Source: Phymatolithon calcareum (Eukaryota > Rhodophyta > Florideophyceae > Hapalidiales). From it: DNA of 64,000 bases. Below the pieces are notes generated by a model that was not told where the DNA came from, ran no database searches, and saw nothing but the letters and a program-made list of their open reading frames with translations. Of this stretch, positions 39,073-49,780 are shown one piece after another. The stretch's first letter is position 1, and every line of letters begins with the position of its first letter. The translations under genes were made by a program, and so were the position numbers. The stretch lies in NCBI GenBank assembly GCA_977006965.1, contig OZ345361.1:372001-436000 (forward strand), in the 5' to 3' direction.

Positions 39073-39567
39073 TCATAAGCACTGCGCTTTATTCCACTTC
39101 GTAATGGTTGCTTGTAACGTAAACCTGTCCGTCCGAAATCGAGGAAAAAGAAAAGTCTTGGGGACGCATTTATAAGGGACGCACTCACATCCAAAGTGGT
39201 CTGTCCGCAAACGCATGAATTGCCAGGCACAGACCTTGTCAACGACGTCGGCCCCTGTGCTGCGCTTGGCATCTACTCTCCCACGTGTGCCCGAAATTGG
39301 TCTCGCATCCATCTTGCGCTTCTTCGACTCTGAGCCCCCACCTGCCATCCACAGCGTGCTCCGCACACGTCTACTTGGAACATATCTACCAGCGTTGGGC
39401 CGCGGGCTACAAAATGTCGAACATTGCTCTTCAGCTTCCCTCCAGAGTCGGAGGTACATGAAGACGTAATTCAGAATCAAATCAGGCATTCTGAGATCCC
39501 ACTTGGCAGCCGAGGCTGTCGTGCTCGGTTTCAGGGATTTACGTCGTCGTCCGTGCTGTCTTCGCAA
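39073..39567 (-). CDS. Unrecognised basic 164-residue ORF
   Basis: Arg/Lys-rich start (MRRQHGRRRKSLK), aromatic segment (KWDLRMPDLILNYVFMYL), nuclear-localisation-like ESKKRKMD. It may be an exon of the minus-strand gene at 36378-38783 or a chance frame. No family recognised. Confidence 0.3.
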   Translation of the reverse strand: MRRQHGRRRKSLKPSTTASAAKWDLRMPDLILNYVFMYLRLWREAEEQCSTFCSPRPNAGRYVPSRRVRSTLWMAGGGSESKKRKMDARPISGTRGRVDAKRSTGADVVDKVCAWQFMRLRTDHFGCECVPYKCVPKTFLFPRFRTDRFTLQATITKWNKAQCL

Positions 39568-39730
39568 CTCAAGTTACGAAGGGAAACAAGCTAATTGGTC
39601 AGTCGGCCAATCTGGATTGCGACGCCTCCGAGACCGTATCTTCAAACCCTTCGCCCTGCTCTCGGTATTGGAACCAGTTTACAATGGGGCTCAGTTTGCG
39701 GCCGCCAAGTGCCATACTTTTCAGTGAGCG

Positions 39731-40465
39731 TTTCAAAGCGGTAAGCTGCCTCGATTTTCCATCCATAACTACATTGTGCGGACGATGGCATTCTATGATT
39801 CGATTTCTTATGCATTTGAAGAACTTATTTGAATCAGAGCAGGCATCCCGTCATCCCCCGTGTCACTCGACAGTAACATTTAGCGAACTGCGGTCCTGCT
39901 CTACAGTAAGTGCGCCCTAACAATCTCGTTCTTTTTTATATCCTTCAGCACGTTTTCGAGAGTCTTATTGGTGAGAACTATCCCTTTTTTTGGTGTTTCA
40001 ATCTTTTCTTCCGTCCAGAAAATACAACAATCAACTCATCGCGTCCTTTGTGAATCAGATCGCAATCACCATATGTCCTGCTCCGGACTTTCCGTTTCCA
40101 AGCGTTAAGCTGCCTCAATTTTCCTTCGTGACTGCATTGTGCGACGGTTGGCATTTATTGATTCGTTTCCTTACGCGTTTGAAGAAGACATTATTCGAAA
40201 TCAAAATATGCATCCCGGTATCCCCGTGTCACAAGACGGTGACATTCAGCGAACTGCCGTACCATTCTACAGTAAGATTTTCCTACTTTTAACTTTCATT
40301 CTTGACATGAATCAACTCTTATTGGAGAGACTGACGAGAACGAATCCTGCTTTCTTCGTATTTCCAGATTTTCCTTCCGCCCAGTGATTACAAGGATTTG
40401 TGCATAGAGTTGGTTAGCAATGACATTATCGTATGGAGAATAGAAAAAAAGACATATACAGACTT
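39731..40465 (+). repeat. Tandem duplication of an exon-like module (~365-bp period)
   Basis: Two adjacent units (about 39731-40100 and 40100-40465). Each contains TAAGCTGCCTC.ATTTTCC, a conserved frame reading W..xIRFL..LK..LFE, then PCH.TVTFSEL....STV, and then a splice-donor-like sequence TCTACA|GTAAG (39905 and 40271). The two units keep the reading frame despite many substitutions (ORFs 39684-39920 and 39990-40292). Confidence 0.6.
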
Positions 40466-40719
40466 TGTTTTACATGCGTCCTCACGCAAAAGTACTCTCT
40501 TGCGCTGTAGCCATGCGCAAATAGGAAGTAAATTGACATGAGTGCTTCGACGCCTGCTCAACATACTGCTATTCAACGTCCCCTTATGCCCCATTTTATT
40601 CGGTAGATGAGCCTCCGCGTAGTATACTTACATCCTGCTGCCGACACAAATCGTCCTCAGAGGGAATGATCTACTAGCGTTGAGCCACATAAAGTATTTC
40701 CCACGTCATAGCCCTTGTG

Positions 40720-41100
40720 CATTTTAGCGTGGAGCATAATGCATGTTTCTTCGGTGCCAAATGCCACACATCCAGTGCTCCTACGTTCATTGCTGATCAC
40801 GGAACTAAAAATGTTTCAAAGTACGTTAAGCATGGGCGACAAATCTCCACACAGAACCGAAACTTTGCGGAGACCATAGCAGCTATTTTATCTGCCGAAT
40901 TCTATATTGGGATTTAGCGTGAGCCTGATGCTTGTTGCACCAGTGACAAAATGAACACCTTTACAGTTACCAGTGCGCAAGGAATTCTGCATTTGTGAAA
41001 GTGTGGTAGTACAGAAGGAAATGCACGTCAAGTAAACTGATACGTCGCAGGTACGAAACCACCCGTCTTAACTGCCGAATTGCAGATTGGGAAAATGCCA
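40720..41100 (+). repeat. Second degenerate tandem pair (~185-bp period)
   Basis: Units start TTTAGCGTG(G)AGC.T.ATGC at 40724 and 40914 and both contain CTGCCGAATT...ATTGGGA (40892 and 41072). The text GCCAA(A/G)TGCCA.AC also occurs ahead of the 39.7-kb unit. No product recognised. Confidence 0.45.
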
Positions 41101-41234
41101 CAAGGCAAAGGTTTCACATTACACTAACCCTCGGGGAAACAACGCTATTTGGCACCGGTGCGGTCCCGCTGTGCAAATACATCACGCTTTTTGAATCTCA
41201 CAACAAATGCATTGCTTTTTATAATATGTAATAT

Positions 41235-41276
41235 TTGTCTGATTTTGAGACTCCGTGGAGTCTCAAAATCAGACAA
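41235..41276. repeat. 42-bp perfect palindromic hairpin
   Basis: TTGTCTGATTTTGAGACTCC, a 2-nt GT loop, then the exact complement (20-bp arms, no mismatch). Confidence 0.9.
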
Positions 41277-42297
41277 TTCTTATTCATTTTTGCACTTGAC
41301 ATATCCGTCCTTTTGCCACACTCCATGTTAATACTATTGAGGTAAACAATATATGCCTCACCAAGATTGTTATAGGTCCGTTAAATAGATTATATCGACT
41401 GCTCTGTGTAATGCTCGTGTCCAAAAATGTATTATTCTGTGTTTCAAATCGCCATTTTACGAAAAACATCGATTTTGACGTTTGCGAGTGCCGAAAATCA
41501 GCGTTTTCCACGGCGCACGCTCCCCCAGTGTAGATCCCCATCTTAGATTTTCAGTTTTATTTTTTATGAGCTTGGCAATCCGAGAAGCTCATTGGACACT
41601 TTCTGTTATGGCAGTACAGGAAACGTTTTCTAGAAATTCTCAGCAGAGGGTTCTTTGTAAAATCGGGACAGCTCCTTAAACGCGCAGTTTAAGACCACTT
41701 CCTGATCTGTTCTTCGCAGTTTGAAAACTGTTATAGAGATCTAAGGACGTAGGTTACGCAAAACCAAAAACATTAAAGAAAAGGGATGAAATAAGGAGTG
41801 TAGAGCACTTTTCGTAATTCTGATCTTGAATCCTACAAAGATGGACAATTATCTCAAAAAGGACTCGATAAATTTCTTATTGCCTCGGTCAAAAGTTTCG
41901 AATAGTTGTAGACTACCACAGGAATACTGCAAATTTGGTAAAATCGAACGTCTCGGTGGCAAAAAGGTTCGCGCCGCGAGACCAAAAGTTTTTTAAAATC
42001 GGCAAAGGAACAGGCGAAAAATATAGTAAAATTCACGTTGCGCCCCGACGAGAAGCTGAATCTGTTCGAAGGAAACACAGTAAGCATTTTTTTGTAATGA
42101 TTGATTAGAGCCGAATATTGGAAACTTTTGCTGACTTCATATGTGAAAATATTTCACTTGTTTCTACACATTTTCTTGAAACTGGATGCAGTCCGGTCGG
42201 TGCAAACGACATGATTAAAATTGTCATCTTGTTTATGAGCATTGTTTCGGCCAGTGAGAGCGCTTCAAATATGGGGAAGTAGGTCCTAAAGCTCCTA
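41277..42297. other. No supported gene
   Basis: AT-rich, only short frames up to 85 codons. Nothing recognised. Confidence 0.35.
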
Positions 42298-42715
42298 CAG
42301 TCAGGCCTCTATAAATGGATGGGCAATGTGGAATGGTCCAATATTCTCAAAATCGAGGTTATTCTCAAGTCGAATTTTGAATCATAAGTTTTGGGTCACA
42401 CGTGTGCCGAACAGAAGCTTTACACCACTGTGTCAAATTTTACTGTACTGTACTGTATGCTAATGGCAGGAGAAACATGAAAAGTACTTACAGTATTCTA
42501 CGAGTGAGGATATGCTCCGTGTACGGTAAACAAAATTATAACAAAATTTAAGGTATGCCCCGTGACGTCGAATATGAAAAAATCCCCCTATCAAATATTC
42601 TAGAATCCTATAATTTTCGTTAAATTTAGGATGATACGGTATTCGTAGAGCACCCGATTATGCTGATAACCGAGGTTATTCTAAAAAAGAGGTTCCATTT
42701 ATCGAGGTCTGACTG
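42298..42715. mobile_element. pogo/Tigger-type MITE (418 bp), TA target
   Basis: Terminal inverted repeats CAGTCAGGCCTCTATAAATG (42298-) and CAGTCAGACCTCGATAAATG (complement, ending 42715). The element is flanked by TA on both sides (42296-42297, 42716-42717). Internal CGAGGTTATTCT blocks recur at both ends. No coding capacity; it would rely on a pogo-class transposase elsewhere. Confidence 0.82.
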
Positions 42716-42823
42716 TAAAAATAAACTTATTTTATTTTTTGTTTTACTTTTAATTTTATGAGTAATTTGTAATTAGAAAAGATAAGGATTGGTTTTTCTA
42801 CTGAAACGTTATCAAGCTGTCGC

Positions 42824-42841
42824 CCTGGAATGCATTCCAGG
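42824..42841. repeat. 18-bp perfect palindrome
   Basis: CCTGGAATGCATTCCAGG, without loop. Confidence 0.7.
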
Positions 42842-43163
42842 AGCTCATTCCGGGCTTACAGTTTAATGCTGATTGCGTTCCTGCATACGAAAAATTAGAC
42901 AAATATCTGGGAAAAGAGCTAACATAGGGGGACTTACCTTGGATCTAAGCCAAGTTGGTTTAGCACTCTATCCTACCGCTCTTGGTGCGGCTGGACAGGG
43001 ATCATCATGATGATGATCTCCAATGTTCGGTGTTCTACGCCCATCACGAATATTGATCGAGAAACAGAAGAGATGGAACAGTGTTGGAAACGAAAAGAGA
43101 AGTAGCTACCACCCGACATATACGTACATAGAGAGACTGGCTCTATTTTTCTGCTCTAGTATA
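42842..43163. other. No supported gene
   Basis: About 320 bp, no coding frame of note. Contains GATCATCATGATGATGATC near 43002, a partly palindromic simple repeat. Confidence 0.3.
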
Positions 43164-43249
43164 CCTACCATTCCGAACCATCATGGTTCGGAATGGTAGG
43201 AATCTGGGTACAGCGGTTGGAGTAAGAACCATGATGGTTCTGACTCCAA
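43164..43249. repeat. Two adjacent hairpins sharing AACCATNATGGTT
   Basis: 43164-43200: 17-bp arms CCTACCATTCCGAACCA / complement, 3-nt loop TCA, no mismatch. 43217-43249: 15-bp arms TTGGAGTAAGAACCA / complement with one mismatch, loop TGA. The inner parts of the two hairpins are related. Confidence 0.85.
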
Positions 43250-43336
43250 ACGCTCTACATCTATTGGCTTAAGGACCGAAAACGACAATGCTTAAGAGCA
43301 GAAAGAATTAATTCTCCTGAATCGCCCTCTGACAGT

Positions 43337-43783
43337 TTGGCTTTCCAAAATCGTCTTCCCACAATCTGGCATGATCGAATAATCTATACTGGTACACCGT
43401 CTTCTGCAATTTCTTGGACTTCAGACATCTATATCTCCGAAAGAAGAAAACCATCAAACTTCAGTTTTCGAATACAGAATATCTACATGCTTCTTGAGTC
43501 CCAGGTCATGGAGTCAATCGGAGAGAACTATTGCGAACCAGCGGCTCTTTACGGTGCCTCAAAATACGCGGTCCATGGGTCTCATAGGCACATCAAACAA
43601 GTGGAAGTGGCGAAGAACGAGGTTGCTCGAGTTTCGAGTGGTTTCTTGAAAGCCACAAAGATATCAAAATTTCGGTCATTAGCTGGCATACTGGACCTGG
43701 AGAATGTCGGCGACCTGGAAACTCCCATGGTGGTGGAACAGCGTTACGGGTGTCTTCGAATACCCCGGTCCCGGGCGCGATGA
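43337..43783 (+). CDS. Unrecognised 148-residue ORF
   Basis: Frame with possible helical content (YMLLESQVMESIGENY, ASKYAVHGSHRHIKQVEVAK). No motif or family recognised; it may be part of a spliced gene or chance. The frames that follow to 44325 are also unassigned. Confidence 0.2.
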   Translation: MAFQNRLPTIWHDRIIYTGTPSSAISWTSDIYISERRKPSNFSFRIQNIYMLLESQVMESIGENYCEPAALYGASKYAVHGSHRHIKQVEVAKNEVARVSSGFLKATKISKFRSLAGILDLENVGDLETPMVVEQRYGCLRIPRSRAR

Positions 43784-44356
43784 ACTCTCCGGGAATAAAA
43801 CCCAGAAGTCAAGTGCGATCCTTGCGCGAGGCAGGCACTCATAAATTGGCCGAGAAAGGAATCCTTGCACTACCGCTCGAAAGATTCCAACCACCGATTG
43901 CGAAGGATTGTTCGAAGAATAGGTTCTCCCACTTCATAGCCCCTATCTCGGTCAAAGATGAAGATTGGGAAAAACAAATAGAGCTCAGAAGGTGGACAAT
44001 CATCTACTCTGATTCCTTCCCTTCGTCCTTTCCATATCTCCCCTTTTTCTTTCTTTCTCTTACAACAAGATGTATGAGCTACACATTGAGCTACTCAACA
44101 TCTAAGGGGCCTCGAAGATGTTCCTGGACGAGATTCATTCTGGATAATCTCGTATCTTCATCCTGCGTGTACTGTAGCACACCACTGCAGAGCGCAATCC
44201 GTATGCCCTTTGCGGAACGAAATTTAATTCTTGCTTGTGACAGGACTCGAACCGGCGCCCTCAGCTTTCCTGTCTTCATCATACCGAAATATGCGCACAG
44301 GTGCTCGGAGGCAGTTTTACCATAATAATAATAATAGTGTAACGTACACGTTGATA

Positions 44357-45594
44357 CGGGGGGTCCTCGGATTAAGGGTGCTCCATGTTAGGGGCTGATT
44401 CGGATTAAGGGTCAATTTCATCCAAATATGATATTTCTAGTGTGAACACCAGGAGTTAGTGCAGTGCCCATAAATCTCATAGCTCGGATCATTGGATTGG
44501 CTGAGTTTTAAAGTTCTCGACAAAAAGCCAGATAAACATTTCTGCCATGATGAGAAGTTTACAGAAAAATTACGGATACTACACAAAGAAACTTATTTCT
44601 AGTAAATTTTCAAGGATTGTCCATACATTTGTGCGTATGGTTGAGGAAGCTTATGATATCAGCAAAGTTGAATGTTATTTCCATTCTTAAGTAGCTCACT
44701 CTCCCCTCACACACCGCACCACATCAGCAATTAGCAATGGCGGGTCCAATCACAAAGCCTGGTCATCGAAACCTCACACTTGGCGAGAAAGTACAAGTCA
44801 TTCGCTTCCTGGACTGTGAATTTGGGATTCAAAAAGCGGCTCTTCGCTTTAATATCGGAACGTCTACTGCCCAGCGTATCAAACAAAGCCGAGAATTTGT
44901 GCTTTCCCAGCATGAAGAAGCACTTGTCTACGTTGATTATGTCCTTTAAACTATAGTTAAAGTTTTAGGCTGCTTTTTATAAGCATTAAATCCAGGTTTG
45001 AGAGAATTATCATCTCTGAGTACTATTAGAAATGTTATTTTAGTGAAAATTTAGCTCAAAATTTATAAAAGTAGATTTAGACGAAAGCTATCTATATGGA
45101 GACATTCTCATATGGAGAAATTCTCAATGAGTGGCGTTTATCTGAGCTTACGTGATGTGATTGAGCATTTCCCGAACATCCCTCTTTGGATCTCGCGTAT
45201 AAGACAAATTAATGTCTGTTCCGCCCCTGCCTAGAAGATTGAACCCGAGACCTCATGACTCATCACTGTGCACAGATAACCGACTATCAAGATTCCCGGA
45301 ATTAATGCGATTCCATTTGGCTACGTTGTTGTTTCAATGGAAATAACGATTTGTATATAAATTGAACTGCTTCCAAGTACATCAGAGTGCAGCGTGTCGA
45401 GAATTTAGTGTATTTCGGAGGGGATCCTTTTAAAAGTTTACAGTCAATATTTTAATTTTTGTTTTGCACTGGTCTTAATATTTGTCTAGTTCTCCGTGCC
45501 ACGTGGCTAAATTTGTCATAGCCGTGATTCGAAATAGGTGGTGATTTGGATTAAGTGTGTGTTGCAACACAACCCTTCATCCGAGGACCCCCTG
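44357..45594. mobile_element. Tigger/pogo-type element, internally deleted (1238 bp)
   Basis: Inverted termini CGGGGGGTCCTCGGATTAAG (44357-) and CAGGGGGTCCTCGGATGAAG (complement, ending 45594), flanked by TA (44355-44356 and 45595-45596). The subterminal GATTCGGATTAAG/GATTTGGATTAAG motif is also repeated. The only coding content is the DNA-binding domain at 44737-44949; the DDE domain is gone. The left terminus has C-G where the right has C-A. Confidence 0.88.
44737..44949 (+). CDS. CENP-B/Pipsqueak-type DNA-binding fragment of a pogo transposase
   Basis: 70 residues. LTLGEKVQVIRFLD..FGIQKAALRFNIGTSTAQRIK is the classical CENP-B N-terminal helix-turn-helix (L..K..vI...e.g.s...lA..fgvs.sTv..I.k). 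The protein stops soon after (HEEALVYVDYVL), before the second DNA-binding half and the DDE catalytic domain. It could still bind the element's termini. Truncated rather than full length (about 450-600 residues in the family). Confidence 0.8.
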   Translation: MAGPITKPGHRNLTLGEKVQVIRFLDCEFGIQKAALRFNIGTSTAQRIKQSREFVLSQHEEALVYVDYVL

Positions 45595-45596
45595 TA

Positions 45597-47078
45597 CCAT
45601 AAGCGGACTCTGTCGCACCGCGTGGTGGCGGTTCCACGGCGGCGCTGAAAAAAAGGCAATTATCATGGGTTTATCATAATGGTAAATTACACGTGTCCCA
45701 TTACTCGACAATCCACACTCTGCATGTGCACTACTACCTGATCCTTTTTGCACAGTGTGTGGGATATCGAAAGATGCGCGAGAATACTGTGAGTCCGACG
45801 GTGGTGTCCGCTTGATTCTAGCTCCAAAACATTCGGAGTTACGGGCACGGGAAAAAACAGCTCATTGCAGCCCAAAATGGACGATTCGGGGAAATGCGAT
45901 TCCGGGCCCCAATGGCCGTTGCGCATTATTCATGCTGCCTTGCACCCGAGATTGCCACGCCAGCATGTAAATATCTCCAGAGACGTGATCGGCAGCCTCG
46001 AGCGACGCTTATGACACACGTGGCGAATGGATGATGATGATGCACTTCGGAAAGCATATCCCATTATCGAGGAGATAATATCTTTTTATCGAAGAGCACC
46101 CGATTTGAATTGATGCAATCTGTGGGGATTGAATTTGAACCAATAATGTGAGAGATGATGTATTGGTAATGAGATGGTGAAGCTCACGAAGTTAAGGGGA
46201 AGAAGACAGAGAACAACCGCGTACAAGAAAACTTGCTTTCGTATCTGTACCTTAATCGGTCAAGCAGACGGGACGTTGCTTGTCTGCCGTGTGACTGGGA
46301 GGTCGCCTGAGGCTAACGATAAAGTTTGTTACGCGTTTTCTAATTGTTTACGGGCAACACTGAAAATTTTTAATTTTCGCCCATTTCTTTTCGACCATCT
46401 ACGCGCTTGCAGCAGATTATTCGACAGAGTCCCCCATTTTTCTCCCTTTTCTCCTTCCGAGCTCTCACCCTCTCTTTCCTCCTCCTCTTTTCGGTACTCA
46501 CTCTCTCTATTACTCTCTGCGACGCTTTTCCCTCCTCCGGTCTTCTCTGACTCTTGTGACAATAGGTTTTTTTGATAGGTACTAAATGAGAATACTAAAC
46601 TTGAAATGCGTGAGTGGCTGCGATTATTCACCACCCTGAGTCACTGAGAGAGACTGCGCTCAGTAGAATCTACACGTCATATTTCATATCTTTTTCACTG
46701 CGCAAAAGCGCACTTAACGTCTATTGTCCGGGATAAGAACGCAACTTTGCGTTCTCAATCTAAGAGCGACGCTCAAGTGGAACTCTTTTTTGTCTCTAAT
46801 GACGAAACGCGTTCATTCATTTATTTTTCCTTTTTCCCTAACGGGGCTATCAGCGATTCGAGGGCCTAAGTTTCTTCCATTCTATACCATCGTTAGCGAG
46901 TTTGACTGTGGCTTTTGACCAAACACGCAAAGGTTTGGAGAAAATAACTGCTATTGTAATTATTTAAATTATTGTTCCAGTAATTTATTGCTGAGTCGCA
47001 AATATTTATTGTATTAATTGAGATCGTCGTGGTTGCGACAATTATTGTATTTATTTGGAAGCATTATTAAATAGAGAA
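45597..47078. other. No supported gene
   Basis: Only short frames. Near 46060-46110 the words ATTATCGAGGAGATAAT and GAGCACCCGATT echo the pogo MITE at 42298-42715 and may be a fragment of another. 46430-46570 is a CT-rich simple tract. 46930-47075 is very AT-rich with repeated TTATT. Confidence 0.35.
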
Positions 47079-47158
47079 CACTGGGGGAGCACGGCAGCAT
47101 TATGGCCCAAATAAACCAAATAATTTTCGGGTCAAGATGCTGCCGTGCTCCCCCAGTG
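47079..47158. mobile_element. 80-bp CACTG mini-element with perfect 22-bp inverted repeats
   Basis: CACTGGGGGAGCACGGCAGC.. (47079-47100) is perfectly repeated in inverted form at 47137-47158, with 36 bp between. CACTG ends are typical of the CACTA/CMC group, and AA flanks both sides as a possible 2-bp duplication. Confidence 0.7.
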
Positions 47159-48269
47159 AACGCCCGACTGAGTCTACGTATTCTTGAAGAGTAATGTGAC
47201 ATGTTGGCCATCGATAGCGCATGACTTGTCGGTTGCGGACTAGTCATTTTTTCGATCCGAGAGGGATCCAATAATTGGGAATAACCAGTTATTTATTCCT
47301 CACTGAACTTGAATACAATAATTTATTGCTTCTGTGTTCAACAATAAATTATTTATTCTCGACATGCGCCGAGAAAAGAATAAAAATAAATAAATAATTC
47401 CAATTCTTTGCAAACACGTGCTTATAAAAGGACTAATGCCGCCAAGGCAACAGGTCTGTTAGTCACAATCGTCCTCCTGCTTATAATGCCTTTACTAAAA
47501 GCATCGGCAGCACCCTCGGCCAGTCTTCATCTTTTGAAGTCTCACTCCCTTCACAAGATGTGGATAACTCACCGTTTTAGAGGAGTCATAGATCACTTAT
47601 CTTGCTTTGAAGTTAAGCATTCCGTTCGCCTTCTTCTAGCCAATACGTTTGTCTCGTTATACAATCTTCATGTTACAAGTGAAATGGCATCGACCGCAAG
47701 GTTCTGTACACGGAGACTGTCGCATTGGCGACACGCGAGGCACTATTTGTGAATGGACCGAGAAATGGTAGGCAATCCTTCAAGTCTTACATGTTTTAGG
47801 CGACGACCCACCACCACTGTTGCAAGTCGGAAAGACGGTCATTTTCACTCTTTAACCTCAAGCGCACAGAAGCCGAAGGGCGGGAAACCTATGCTCGCTG
47901 TCGAAAAGCTCGGCTATTGTACATTACCAATCATTTCGGGATGAGAGGATTTAACAGCGCCGTATTCCAAAAAATATCAAAAAAGGATCGCAAGCGCAAA
48001 GAGCTTTGCTTTCTGTGTGCTATGGCAGCGTGGTGCTTTCTCCTCTCCACGGCTACAAACCGGCCGCCAAGTAAACTGTATTGTAAGTTTCGTAAGTACA
48101 TTCGCCAGGTGCACAGTCGAGCGTCAACATACATTCAGTACATTGAGCAAGTGCGAAGCATAATATGCTTTTTGTTGCCGTCGTAAAGCCAGACCCCAAT
48201 CAGATCTTATTGGAAATACATCTTTCGCTGTCGTGAGGGACCGACCCGCTGCCACCGAAAATTCTCCCC
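47159..48269. other. AT-rich tract, then unrecognised plus-strand ORFs
   Basis: 47280-47400 is rich in AATAAATTATTTATT. Frames 47408-47752 (hydrophobic LLVTIVLLLIMPLLKASA near residue 20, a possible signal or membrane segment), 47753-47944 and 47917-48186 follow on the plus strand. None is recognised, and they may be chance. Confidence 0.25.
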
Positions 48270-49216
48270 AAGGTTCCGCATTTTTCACCTGCCTTTGCGG
48301 ACCGCGCACGCCCTGCTCTCGACATAGTCGATGAACTGCGCAAAATCGGTGTCCAGAAATGTATTCCAATTCCCCTAAATCGCCGACATGCGGGATCTGA
48401 GCTCTGCGAAGTCGAGTGCCCTTGAGGCTCTCTCTAGTATCGCATTCCCTCGAAGCACCGGTCTCTGTACCAGATGTCTAACACAAGCATCGATGAAGAA
48501 CGGCGCTATTTGGTCGCGGCATGTATTCGAGCACGTTCGTGCAAAAACAATTCTGAAAACAAGGGAAGAACATCGTGTCGCAGACATCATTGACAAGCTG
48601 ACGGCGGAAATGGCCGGAGATGATCACGTCGAAGTCAAGATTGTGTCCCCGAATGTTCCAGATTTGATCATCATCGATCTTCCCGGTATTGTACGCACAA
48701 TGGCAAAAGGCCAATTTCCAGAAGTCAGACTGCAAGACGCAATGCTCCATCGATATCAGCAGCAGAAACGCACTATCATCTTATCGCAACAGTTGAAATT
48801 TCGGAACGCGCTGCCAAGGTCGATCCTGACGGAAAGTGCACTATCGGTGTGCTCACCAAGCCAGATCTTGTCGATAAGGGAGCTGAACCACAAGTGTCCG
48901 CAGTTCTCGCGCACAGAACAAAGCCTCAGCTGCACGGCTACTTCACGGTGAAGAACAGGTCGCAGAAAAAGCTCGATGATGAGGAATCTCCCAAGTCAGC
49001 TCGTGAGCGCGAACGTGCGCGGTTGACGAGCACCAAATACGCCAATATTCCCGCTGTCAGTGATACTCGCCTCGGCGTTTTGGCGTTGACTTCAGACTTG
49101 ACAGAGCTTCTTGTCGATCGCATAGTGGAGATGCTGCCGGTTATGAAAACTGAAGATGAGCGGAAGCTTAACGATGCTATTGAAGAGCTCTCATCGCTCG
49201 GAAAGCCTCCGCCAAG

Positions 49217-49772
49217 GAGTTTTTTAGCAACTGTTTAGTCGTTTATTTGAATGCCCTCATTAACGCTCCCAAGACTGTACGGGAGCAGCTTTTCAAAACT
49301 TGTTCATTCTAGTATATCGCCCGGTCCATAATACAGGAACTCATCGTTTTCCATATTGTCAGTTATGGTGACGCTGTAGAGTAGAATGGAGTCTAATGCC
49401 ATCTCCGTGCTTAACACTTCTCGTTCATACTTTGTTTGGTTCTTGCCTACGGTCTCCAGTTGGCGCTCTGCTGCCGTTCCGAATGTATCCGATATTCGCG
49501 TCGTGCACACTTGAGGGAACCTGCCGATTGCGTATTTTATGGCTAGCTGTCGATGTCGCACCTTGGAAAACCTAAGGATGGCCCGGATATCGTCCGGTTT
49601 GTCGTGCGGTATTATTCTCTTTCTTCTTCCTTCGAGCTTCGTGCCTTCTTTTGCGAACAGCAGTCGTCGGAGTTGGCCTGGGGATTTCCCTTCCTGCATA
49701 TGTTTGAAGGGGTCCGCAAGCAGTTCTTGTTGCAGCATCGCGGCAATATCCCGACTTGCCCACAGCAGTTCT
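49217..49772 (-). mobile_element. 5'-truncated LINE copy in the dynamin pseudogene
   Basis: 556 bp on the minus strand between 9-bp duplications TCCGCCAAG (49208-49216, 49773-49781). The element strand ends GGGCATTCAAATAAACGACT then ..AAAAAACTC. Removing it joins GKPPP to SSALDCRAL exactly as in the intact dynamin. Confidence 0.9.
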
Positions 49773-49780
49773 TCCGCCAA
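49304..49780 (-). CDS. C-terminal part of the LINE protein (partial)
   Basis: 158-residue frame, intact, with the family motif KVRHRQLAIKYAIGRFPQVC and the end EMALDSILLYSVTITDNMEN, matching 27060-27581. The first few residues come from the target duplication. Non-functional because the RT domain is absent. Confidence 0.75.
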   Translation of the reverse strand: MAEELLWASRDIAAMLQQELLADPFKHMQEGKSPGQLRRLLFAKEGTKLEGRRKRIIPHDKPDDIRAILRFSKVRHRQLAIKYAIGRFPQVCTTRISDTFGTAAERQLETVGKNQTKYEREVLSTEMALDSILLYSVTITDNMENDEFLYYGPGDILE

